Shown: positions 35,200-46,315 of the stretch, piece by piece
Position numbering within the stretch: position 1 is the stretch's first letter
Layout of the letters: every line of letters starts with the position of its first letter
NCBI GenBank assembly: GCA_015501075.1
Contig: JADNYJ010000010.1
Coordinates: forward strand, 310,001 to 374,000
Source: Gymnopilus junonius
Lineage: Eukaryota > Basidiomycota > Agaricomycetes > Agaricales > Galerinaceae
DNA length: 64,000 bases
Reading direction: 5' to 3'
Position numbers and translations under genes: made by a program
The notes under the pieces: generated by a model
What the model saw: the letters and a program-made list of their open reading frames with translations, nothing else
Database searches by the model: none
What the model was told of the DNA's origin: nothing

Positions 35200-38100
35200 A
35201 TGAAGGTAATCTCGACTTTTCACCCTTCTTCTTCCGTCTTATCTTCTGTGAAATGTCGCCTGGTGACGAGAGATCTTGAACATCTTGTTGTCGCCAAATT
35301 GAGCCGTCTGGATGTGTACTCCATCAGGAGCCACGGCCTCCAGCATGAATGCGGCGTGAATGTATGGGGGAAGATATGCTCGGTCAAGGCCCTTCCGCTC
35401 TCTGTAAGCTGTATGGCAAGCGTCTGCTTGAATTTTCTGACTTGAAATGAAGGATACTGGTTATGATACTCGCTCGCACATGCTGGTGATGATCACTCAT
35501 CCTGAACCTGAGCTTCTTGTCTTGGAGTACACGGAAAATGAAGGGGTTGGTGGGTTGACGGTAAAGAAGCAGGTCTCCCTGTTTGAACGCTTGCCACGCG
35601 TCGCTGAATTCTTCACCAACTTCATTGTCCACCCATCGGGGAGGTTGGCAGTGGTTAGTTGTTACGCTGGCAAACTCAAAGTCGTCACTTTCAAGGGAGG
35701 AAATTACCAGGAAGATTTCGATGTCTCGTATGTTATTTTAGGAATATTGTGTTATTGTGTCCTTTCTCTGATATTTTATCTACGCAGGCTGCCTGAGATC
35801 AATATCTTTTCACTGGCCTTCCTTCCTAGTTCCGATGATGATTACGCACTGGCAATACTGCACCTCGATTCTCAGGAACGTTTACAATTATGCACCCGCG
35901 ACCTTGATGTCAGCTCTCTCGACCTTTCCCAGCAATTCTCCACTTTGATGCCGCCCACTCTTATTCCCGAGAAGTTTGCACCATATCCGACCGACTCTGC
36001 CCTACACTTAATACCAGTCCAGCCCGATGTTCCTGACGATATTCTGGACGTTCCTGAAGATTCATTCTTGGGAGGAATTATTGTGGCGGGTGGAAACAGC
36101 TTCTTCTCTATGAACTGGCCTCGAAAGAAAGTCAAGAGAAGCAGAAGGGCAAACAGAAACGGCTCGAATCGAAGAAGAAGGGAAAGGACGCTGCCGAAGC
36201 TGCTAAAGCAAGAGCAAAAGAACAAGAAAGGGGAAACAGGAGGAGGAAACCTAAAGCTGTTGTTGACTGGCCATGGAATGAGTTAACTGCGTAAGTTTGG
36301 CCCGTTTTAGAGTACTTACTTGCACTGGCTTGACCACCTTTCAGTTGGTCCGCTATAGACCACGTTCCTTTCCGTTTTCTACTCGGAGATTCTTTCGGAC
36401 GACTGTTGATGCTTTCTCTGGACAACGTCAATGAACTGGGCATGGTTCTAGTCCCACTAGGAGAAGTATACTTATTCATTTTCTTTCCATTTATGCGCAA
36501 TAATCAGTCTTCTATAGACATCTCCTGCCACTTCGTTGACGTACTTGACGAATCAAGTTGTCTATCTGGGATCACACCTTGGCGATTCTCAGCTACTGCA
36601 ACTTTCTAGCAGTGAGAATTCACAAGAAGTGCCGTCAGCACTAACTATCCCTGAAGGCCTCAAGACAGTCTCAAAGGATAATCTATTGACAACGTCGTCA
36701 AAGAAAGGCAAAGAAAAGGCAGCACCAGACAACGATATGGATATAGACAGCGAAACACCTGATAACTATTCCAAGGGAAGAATCGTGGAGCCAACTGGTT
36801 CTTATATCACAGTTCTTGAAACATACAAAAATCTTGCACCGATTATGGACGCTATTCTAGTTGATGTAGATGGGAGTGGGCAGGTGATTTTGAAATTTCA
36901 TTCATTACACCGGAAGAATCTGACAATATTTGTACAGAGTCAAATCGTGACCTGTAGTGGTGGTGCTAACACAGGGTCACTAAATGTCGTGCGAAATGGA
37001 GCTGACTTCAAAGAAATGGCATTCGTTCCTGGATTGACAGATGTTGCTAGGATTTGGTCGGTTCACACTGTACATGATGAATCGTACGTTTATACGGTTT
37101 GATCATCAGTTAGTCTAGCTAACTGTATCAACAGGAATGATTCACATATTCTGCTCTCCACTATCAATGAAACACATCTTTTCCAGCTGAACGAGTATGG
37201 AGCAGGCGTTACCCTGAGACTTGCAGAAGCTGTATCATTAGGCGGACTGATTTCTAATCAACCTACGCTGGCTTTCTCAAACTTCTGCAAACGAGAAAAT
37301 GGCGTTTACAACTCTTCTTATCTCTTCGTCCAAGTGGTGCCCACCGGTGCTTTCCTCCTCGAGTGGGATATATATTTAGAGTCATTTGTGGAAAGAGCGT
37401 CTTGGGAAGTCAGAAATACTGCCGGACCCGGTAGCAGACCTCTGGAGGTAGTTGCAGCCAGTATCAATCCTAGCCAAGTTGCCTTGGCACTGAGCGGCGG
37501 AGAAATCGTGCTTCTTTGCATTGAAAACGGGGCGAAGCAATTCAGGCAACTTATGTCTGTTCAGTTTCTTCAGAGTCTGCGTCATTGCGTCTGACCAAGT
37601 TACTTATTTTAGAACCCATTCTACATTTTCTGAAATTTCTGCTATCTCATTTTCGCCTTTGGACCCGAAGAAGTTTTTCTCGACTCTCTTGGTTGTCTCT
37701 TACTGGAGCACCAATACTATCGAGCTCTTTACTCTTCGAGAAGGCATTTTAAAATCAGAAATGCGGACCAAATCGCCTCCTTTACCCGCTGTGGTTCGGT
37801 CTCTTCTTTTGTTTAATTTTGGCACCGATACCAGTTCCAAAGCACCGGATATCATCCATACTTGTTGGCTGGATTGGGCGACGGATCTGTTGCGTCATTG
37901 CAATGGAGAGACGGTGCGCTCAAAGACTTGAAAATTATTTCGCTTGGTCGGTCCCCAGTTACTTTAACGCCTTGCGAAGTGGAAGGAAGGAAAACTGTTT
38001 TTGCTGCTGGCAACCAGGCTATGGTGTTCTATTGTGAAAAGAATAGATTGGCCAGTTCTGCGATCATGCTGAAGGTACGAGATTTTTGTCGTTTGCTAGG

Positions 38101-39744
38101 CATACTTCCTCACGCTTGCTTGCCAGGAAATTTCTGCAGCATCCAAGTTGAATACGAAGTTATTTACATCTTCTTTGATTCTTGCCTCGCCGACTGGCTT
38201 GTATATTGGATCGATCAAAGATCTTAACAAGATGCATATACGCACTGTACGTCTGGCTTTTTCTCTATGAACATAGGCTTTGACTTGTTTTGACTAGGCC
38301 AAATTCGGCCTCGAGAATCCTCGCCGCATTGCTCATGCACCGTCTCTCAAGGCCTTCGGAGTTGGTTGTACTCGTGTTGAACCTGGAAGAATAGGGACTT
38401 ATGAGTCCCTGACAAGCTCCTTTCACGTGGTTGATGACAACTCACTTTCCCGTATGCCCTTTTCCACTCTGCCGCGAGATAGTACTTATTCCTGCAAGGT
38501 TTGGGACAGTACCAGTGCGAACCCGATGAAGAAATTACAGCGGTCCTTTCCTTCAATTCAATTGTTGAAAACGAGAGCAAGCCCTTCTTCTGTCTTGGCA
38601 CAATGCTCTACAAACCGGAAGAAAAGGAACCCTCTGTTGGTAGATTGCTCATCTTCACCGCATACACTGCCACAGGTACCTCAAAAACGTCAAGCCTGGA
38701 GCTCTCTCTTGTTGCTTCAGCCGAAGTCCAAGGATGTGTATTTGCTCTCAAATATGTAAACGACAAAATAGTGGCGGCAGTCAACTCCTCTGTGTGTTAT
38801 TGTGATTTGTATAGACATACCAGATTGTGACTGACAGGGTACTTGGCAGATCCTGCTATACAACTTCGATGTCTCTTTAGAAGAATCACAAGCTCCTGTA
38901 TTTTCGCTGAAGAGGCTTGCAGAATGGAACCACAATTACATGGTAACGAGTCTCGGGTCGTTCAATGATCACATCGCAGCTGGAGATCAGATTAGCTCGG
39001 TCTCCTTGCTGAAGGTCACAGGCGATAAAATATTATCCGAAGCGAGGGACTACGGACCTCTTTACCCAGTAGCCGTCGAGGCGTTGAGTGTCACAAATAT
39101 CATTGTTTCAAATGTCTGTTCTTTATGTCATTGATTTTATGCTGAATCTGATACTCGCAATTGCAGGATACTCTCAATGTCCTTATTTTTGCTCTTGGAA
39201 AGCAAATGCGTGGCGAGGCATTGGAAGCCGTAGGATCCTTCCATTTGGCAGATATGGCGACCAAATTCTTACGTGGTAAGTCATTCCACTAGTTACGAGC
39301 AAAAGGAAAGGCAGAATTCTTACTGAGTCCTTTGTCCTAGGTTCAATCTCAGCTATGGATAAATCTCAAGAGACTAATAAACTCAGTCCTGAAGTAATCT
39401 TTTTCACGAGTTCTGGTCGCATCGGGGTTGTAACCGACATTCAAGACAATGAACTGTCTCTGCATCTCACGGAACTGCAGAGAAACCTAGCTTCAGTCAT
39501 TTCTGGTGTAGGTAGTGTCAGTCACACAAGATTCAGAGCTCCGAAGAATACCCGGGGCACGAGTGATGCAGACGGCTCTGCTTATGGCTTTATTGACGGA
39601 GACTTCCTCGAACAATTCTTGGGCTTGCAAGGCAATCCGGAGAAATTGGAGAAGGTGATGAAAGGTGGCAGCGAACCGGAAACGTTGAAAATGTCTGTAG
39701 ATAACATATCGAGGTTTTTAGAGCAATTGCAAAGCCTGCATTAA
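35200..39744 (+). CDS. DDB1: DNA damage-binding protein 1 (DDB1), two apparent frame breaks
   Basis: DDB1 is the three-propeller adaptor of CUL4 ubiquitin ligases in DNA repair and replication control. The gene has about 14 exons, and family blocks run the full length: LVVAKLSRLDVYSI, FLLGDSFGRLLML, VVYLGSHLGDSQLLQL, QIVTCSGGANTGSLNVVRNG, YLLAGLGDGSV, IKDLNKMHIRT, GYGFIDGDFLEQF-type end (AYGFIDGDFLEQFLGL). Lys/Glu-rich residues are inserted in the first third (KRLESKKKGKDAAEAAKA). Two places need one extra base: the run GGTGGAAACAG at 36094-36096 (VAGG to QLLLYELAS) and the GG at 37847-37848 (SSKAP to YHPYLLAG). Neither can be an intron, as no donor/acceptor pair of workable length exists. 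All other exon joins are in phase, so a functional gene is likely. Confidence 0.9.
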
Positions 39745-40016
39745 CGTGGAACAAATATCTCAGCCAGTGGCATAGTTAGTAGGAAAAGACTGTATCTATA
39801 TGACAATGTATAATAACAATGGATTGTTAGAGAAAGAGGGATCAAACTTCGAGGTGATTGAAAGAGTGCTATGTACAAAGGGAATCATATCATAAAAAGC
39901 ATGCAATAAGAATAAACTTTCAAGAAGCAGAGCATCGAGCAAAATGGTATATAGTAGTGTAAGGTCCGTAAAATGCGATTTGAGAAAAAAAAAAGAAGCT
40001 GGCAGATCAAAGGAAT

Positions 40017-43000
40017 TCAGAAGAGTGATTGTAAGTACCATCTCAAACTCTGGAAGAAAGTAAGAGCTGGGAACTCCTGCAACGCAGAAGGATCTTTCAT
40101 GTGTAAATGGCCTTGATCAATGTCTACAGCTGTCGCGGGAGCAAAATAGAAGCCAGAGGTCAAAACCAAGTAACTGTTGAGTGTAAACGTCGTTAAGTGA
40201 TACAAATATTGAAAGGGCCTGGTACTTACCTCATAATTAGGATGCTACCACGATGGTAATTGCTCTTGGCTTCAATGTATGTGTAGGTCATCAAGAACAT
40301 GGACAGGACAATTGCAATGACATCCCATCGTGGGAAAATAAGGCTAAGAGGAAATCAATTAAACATCAATTCTTCCACAGCGACGGTGAAATAACACACG
40401 TGAAGGTCTTGGCTACCTCGCCCATATTGACAGGATCGTACCAGGCAGAAAATGCTACCATGGCTGGAATTTGGAGGAGACAGACCTGCAGTGCATAAGC
40501 AGACCCAATTTCCATACTATAAGCATTACATCAGCATCAAAATAAAAGAAAGTCTCCTGGAAACCAACCTCAGCGCAATGTTTCCGTGAAGGGCGAAAGA
40601 AATGGCGTTCATGAACTCTGTAGTATTCGGTACGAGGGCAAACAAGGTGATACCCAAGAATTTCTCGTCTATACCCGAATCCTTGAGGACGACATCAACG
40701 ACATCCACCAACAGCTCTGTAAGACGGGTCAGTAGATGATTCAAGAAAGTATTTAGACAGACATACCAGCAATGATAGCATAAAGCGCAGTGCACGCAAG
40801 CAAAACACTTGCGCTAACTGTTCGACTCCAAGACGGGGCATCATGTCCGCCCGCAGCTTCCTCGGCAGTTGCAGACCTCGCACGCGCTGCGGCTTGGTTA
40901 TGCGTTTGCTGGTGGCGAAGAGCGCTGACGGTGGCCACTGCCACAGCCCTCGTAAAGTCATCGGTAGTCATTGGTTCAGATAGCTTGAGATCACTATTCT
41001 TAACGGCATGATCGACACTTTCAAGGACAGGTACATAGCCGGGTTGTTGTCCGACTGCGTAAGAAACTCTCCTTTGGAAACTTGGTGACGTGGCTGCAGC
41101 TCGTCCAGGATGGGATAGACTGATATTGTTGGTTGATGCCGATGCTTCACGTGGTAATGGGGTCTCTGTGCGCGAAGGGGCATTGCTGGAAAGATTATTC
41201 GCAGCACTAGGCTTACGATTCAGCGTAGTACCCTTTAGACTAGGGTTTAGAATTTTGTTATAGAGAGACATCCTATGTGTAGGCAATTCCATAGGCTGGA
41301 GCAATTGTTGCGGGTGTTGCCAAATCTGGGATGCATGGGTTCGCAAGGAAAACCACAGACCAATGAGGTAGGACTGAACGATAGTGTAAACCATTAGTTT
41401 ATAAACAGTGCAGTAAAGCACTGTGAACTCACAAACAGGAGGATGGCAGCACAGAAGTACATCAAACTCTTGACAGTTGATTGGTAGAAGGGATCATCAA
41501 CAGGGTCAGGATGCTTGTAATAGCAATGGTCGCAGATCCATGGCGCATCTTGTGGATGTCCAGGAGATGAAGGGCATCCGCTACAAACAAGTTGGAACTA
41601 CAATTAAAGAGTCAGCTTACGGGTTTAAGCAGAGGAAATTAGTGACCGACGTTGCCATAGGTCTGATAGAATAAAGTAGGGGCGAGTGCACCGACTATGG
41701 CCATGATCAACATCATGCTGGTCACACTCGCACTTCTGGCATTGAAGGATTGCTCTTTTCGCCTCAGAGCGCCACTACACATGCTGACGCCAGGCATGAG
41801 TAGGACACCAGCGAGCAAACTTCCAACGATAGATCCCTCCACAAGATGTCCTTTGCCCTGGGTCAGAGCAATACCATATAGGATGATCTCGATGATGGAA
41901 CCAAAGGTCGCGTTGATGACGGCACCCATTCCAATCGAGGACTGGGCTGAGATAGAGGCGACTGCCATTCCAATAAAGTATGACAGTGGAATGACGCTGA
42001 GAAGACTGAGGAAGAAGATAACGGCTTGGGATGCAATAAATGCAAGCGGAGCTGGAACATGCTGGCCGTGATGTTCTCTCTTCTCTACGATTGGCATAAG
42101 GACAAAACCGTCGAAGATAACGAAAAATACAACTGGCAGAAGGTTGACGAAAAGAATATTGACACCACCGACGGTGTACTTGTAATACTGCATTCCGACT
42201 GCACGATAGGTACAAAGTAGCACGGTTGAGGAGGGAGAACCAGAAGGAGCTGCTTGACCTTCAGCCAAGCGAGTATGCTTGATTGAAAACTGGGATGGAG
42301 GAGCTGCTCTATCGTCATCATGATGTTCTCCTTCTGGAGTTTGCTCAGGGGTGTCATTCGTAGATACGACCACAACGGCTGGGGCAGCACAGAATCGGAT
42401 GCGCGTGGGTGAGGTAAAGAGATACTTGAGAAGTGCCCAGTTAAGCTTGGCCATCGGAATGGTGACCACGAGCGCCCAGCAGAATACGCAAACAAGGAGC
42501 ATCAGCGGAGCAATGATAGAGACCAATGCAAGCCAGAAGCACAATTTGCCAATGAAGCTTCCTTTTTGGGGCTCCTCATCCACAGCCGTACCAAAAGAGG
42601 AAGTTAACGTGGGCAGGAATGCCGTAGTAGTGCCATACGCTTTGACTGGTGCTGGAACTTGGGAGGATCGATGTCCAAGGAGAGTAGTCGTCTCCTGCAC
42701 ATTGACAATGTCGCCTGGAGTAATCGTTGGGTGTTCAGAAAGAGGAGGGCCTCTCACAGTATCGTCGTCGACATTCCTTCGTGGCGGTGGAGAAACACCA
42801 CGTACGGTATTGTTACTGTCACTCCAACGTCGTGGATGCGGGCTCTCATCGTCGTCCTTTGAGTCAGGAACAGTCCGTGTCTCGCCTTCTACATATTTTC
42901 CGAAAGGCCAGAAGAGGTACCATCCCAGTCCATACACAAGGTTGGAGTAGTGTTCTCCGCCCTGCGGGATTAGGTAAAGGATGAAAGAGACGACGATGCA

Positions 43001-43654
43001 GACGAGCCCAAGCCACCAGCCAAACGCAGCCGCCCAAAAGAGGTTGCCCGGCAAAAGGTGTCGTTCAGCTTGTGCCGAAGGAATGGAATGGAGGGCTTCA
43101 TCTGCATGACGCGTCACGGAACGCGATTTCTTGTATAATGCGGGCTTCCAGATAGGAAGACCGAAGGGATGGTGGACATTAATGAGGGACTGACGTTCTT
43201 TCAGTGTGGTGATAGGGTCGGTCTCGTCCTCTTCATCTTCATCGTTGTCCTCCTCTTCCTCCTCGCGGTCCGCAGGAGCTTTACCATGCCGATGGTGGCG
43301 TCGCTCATGTTCTGTTTCGGCGTCCTCGTCATCATCTTCATTTTCTTCCTCACTCAGAATGTCGTCATCGCGGTAGCCGCGGTTGGTTGCTTGAGAACTG
43401 CTGATGCTTGTGCTCCTTGCTGGTCGTCTACTGGAGTGTGCTGAGCTGTTCCTGACGATTATTGGAGAGGGCTGAAAGCGGTCCGTCGGGGAAGAAGGTT
43501 GCTGCGGGTAATAGGAAGTGCCCTGGTTGTGATGGGCAGGGGTGTCACTCGCCGACCACTGCGAGCTGCGGCTTATTGTCCGCTGGAGGGTGGGGAAGGA
43601 CGAGGGGACCGGTGTCGAGAAGTCGTCGGCGTTGTCAACGTGTGGGTGGGACAT
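40017..43654 (-). CDS. VNX1: Vacuolar cation/proton exchanger, VNX1-type (CAX family)
   Basis: VNX1 is a vacuolar Na+(K+)/H+ exchanger of the CAX superfamily with an extended N-terminus. Here the first 200 residues are Ser-rich then strongly acidic ([31 protein letters not shown]), followed by membrane segments beginning [20 protein letters not shown]. The first exchanger repeat has [20 protein letters not shown], and the second, in later exons, has [22 protein letters not shown] residues; both acidic motifs (GSIIE and TTEF) are the ion-translocating pair. Between the repeats lie a disordered loop and a cysteine cluster (CSGCP.., ICDHC). The C-terminus ends RWYLQSLF. The first exon is about 2 kb, followed by at least six shorter ones. 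Confidence 0.88.
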
Positions 43655-43774
43655 GAATCAGCAGATTCACGGTTCAGACAGAGAAGGGGAGACTGCCAAT
43701 TTACACTAACTGAGCTAAAGGGGCAAACGGAGATTGCCGGGTATACTTGAACAACATCTAATCTAATCAATTTC

Positions 43775-45856
43775 CTATTTCCGTAGCAGTTTCTCGTGCA
43801 GCTGCGCCCCCTTCAGCTTGGCCCGCAAGTACTCCAGTCGCGCCTCATATCGCTCGCTTACTTCCTCTCTTCGTCGCCGTATGTCCTCCATCTCCGTATC
43901 CAGCTCCTCAGACTCCATCCGCATCGTATCTGGGGGTGACGCCTTATCATCCTCTGGCACCGTGTTCATCGGCAGATGACCCGTACTCCTCACAAGGCTG
44001 ACATTCGAATTACTTGCCGCCCTCAGGTGACCATGCGATATCGAGTTGGGCAAAGCAGGTAATGGGGGTACTATAGACGTCCTGCCGTGTTTTACCTCGG
44101 AGCTCACACTGGTCGCCGAGTCTTTTCGATGCAGAGACCCAGGCCTGGAATGAGTCAACACCGAAGCGCTCAGCGTCGACTTGGCCCTTGCCAGCTTTTT
44201 TGTAGAATAGGCAGATCGTGCCAGGGACCCCGCTACTGAAGAGGTGCCCGAATGCGTGACATAGCGTCGTCTGTGATGTTAATCCGTCTCTGTGACCTAC
44301 TGTCCGAATCCACGCCCCAACTCGACTCTTTGCCATAATCCACCGATCTGAGGGACGGTCTCACATGATGTCGCTGCGCTTTGGCCAATGTCGTCACTTC
44401 AAGTCCATTGAAGGCGTCCATTAGTCGTTTAGCCTCCGCTTCCACGTTCATTATTTCTTGCGTTATTTCTTTCACCGTAGTCAGGTGGTCTTCGTCAAAT
44501 ACATTATATATACCGTTGGTATTGCGGGTATCTTGTGCTAATGCGCGGTTGTGGAATGACGATGGAGGTGCACCCATACGTCGGATACTGCCAGCTATAG
44601 ATTTTGGCTTTGGAGATGGTAATTCACCATGTCCAATATCAGAGCCGGGCCGTCGAGAAGATATTGATATAGTATCCGCCTGGGCATTTCGGGATGCAGT
44701 CGTACGCACAGAAGTATCGCTCGATTTCTTCGAAAGCGTCCTAGGAAGCCTGAAAATCGAATTTCTCGACGTTGATGACCAGACACTGGCAGTATCGCTA
44801 CCAAGATCATTTGATCCAGACTTCCGTCCAGTAGCTCGTCTTAAAAGGTTTGCAACACCAGATGTCGCAGATGTTTTTGAGCTTATAGAAGCTGGCCGGG
44901 TTTCGACTTGGAAATTAGACAGTGGACGCGAAGTTGCTAAATATTATTGTCAGCTGGAGCAAACAAACGACAAAAAACTGCTTACGCCTGTCTGTAGATG
45001 TACCTCCTTTTCTAGGCCGTGGCCGAACAGGAGTAACGGGCACTACAGGTGATTCTACCGGAACAGCAGCATTGCTCGCAAAGCGTTCAAACAAGTTCTG
45101 ACGGAGGATGCGATATTCGTCATCGCTGACGTGAAGTCAGAATTTTCCAGTGGTTCAGAGGGGTAGTACTTACTTTAAAAGTCCTTCCGAATTAGCTGCC
45201 GCCAGTTCATTGAGGCGCTGTGCTAACGTTACCCTATAACCCGATGATACAGTTAGTAATGAACGTAAACAGACTAGACAAAGCGTCATACGTGACCGTA
45301 TCAGTATTCTTCCGTGGAGGGGACTGTGCCGAACTTACGCCCTCTGCTTGGGTATATGAAGAGGATCCTAGGGTATCTTTAGAGAGGGGACTTGGAGGAG
45401 GCTTCAGACTCGTGCGCCTTGTCGCGGTAGACGGTGTTGCCGGAAGCGGACGGTCATTATAGGCACGGTGCGTGCTTGACCCTGCTTGCCGACGCGCTGG
45501 AGTTGAAACGGGACTCGAGGCGACAGAAATGTGCGGGGGTTGGGCTGCTGATACGCCACCAACGTACTGATCTTCTCGTTCTTTGCCCTTCTTTCCATAC
45601 TGATACCACCAAGAACCACAATGCAAATCAGGTCCCCCCAAAACGCGAAATGAAATGCACAGCCAGGAAAGTTGCAAAGTAGGATTCAATTCAATTGAAA
45701 TAAACACCTGTCAGCTCTTTTCAACTAGGTTATAAAGGGCAAAAGGCTCACGAAACGCGAACGTATGACCTGCACTACGGACCCCTTCTCGTTCGTTCCG
45801 AGGGGTACCAGGTAGTTGTCGTTGTCCTCCGCTTTTCTGGACGAGAAAAACCCCAT
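43775..45856 (-). CDS. Ser/Pro-rich protein with N-myristoylation-type start and C-terminal coiled coil
   Basis: I do not recognise the family. The protein begins MGFFSSRKAEDNDNY: Gly at position 2 and Ser at 6 followed by basic residues fit the N-myristoylation consensus, so membrane attachment is possible. A Tyr/Lys-rich piece (YGKKGKEREDQY) follows, then long Ser/Pro/Thr-rich stretches (PLPATPSTATRRTSLKPPPS) typical of disordered signalling scaffolds. A short helical part (VTLAQRLNELAAANSEGLL, DDEYRILRQNLFERFA) looks structured. A predicted coiled coil (TTVKEITQEIMNVEAEAKRL) and a final one (DTEMEDIRRRREEVSERYEA) end the protein at LLRK. The gene is split by at least six introns. Fungal cell-polarity scaffolds are one possibility, but no motif proves it. 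Confidence 0.7.
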
Positions 45857-46315
45857 ATCCTCATACCACCACTGTTTCTGTTCGAAGGCAGAGGTACGAG
45901 AATAGTCCGGAGGCTGGAGGCCAAAGCGTTACCGGCGTCTAAAGGCTTGTCGTGGACGAACCAGCTAACACGAGGCGCGTTGAGCGGAAGAGTTACTCAG
46001 AAGCCCCTGCGCATATGTCACGCGCCGGTTTTAGCACCCAGCCTAATTTATGCCATCCATCACGTCAATTTTATCACCATCAACTACAAAATTTGACTCC
46101 TGTACAGCTGCTAGCTCCTGCTTATATTTTGACATATCAAACTAGAGAGGAAGCAGGAGGGCCTTTCCAATTCATAGTGCAGTCAGATATATTCCTGACG
46201 ACTTCAGCGATCAGCTATCGGAGTCGTGTTGATGGTTTCGGTTCAACGGACGCTTTCTTGCCGTTCTGTCGCCGCCTGAAGAATTCTTTTACCTTTGCAT
46301 ACAAACCACAAGCTG
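45857..46315. other. Intergenic, no supported gene
   Basis: About 460 bp between the start of the Ser/Pro-rich gene and the stop of CHL1. A 127-codon plus-strand frame (45952-46335) overlaps the CHL1 coding end and has no motif, so it was not accepted. Confidence 0.5.

Noticed and set aside
41697..43750. Long plus-strand frames opposite the VNX1-type gene
   Set aside because: They are antisense shadows of a clearly conserved exon.
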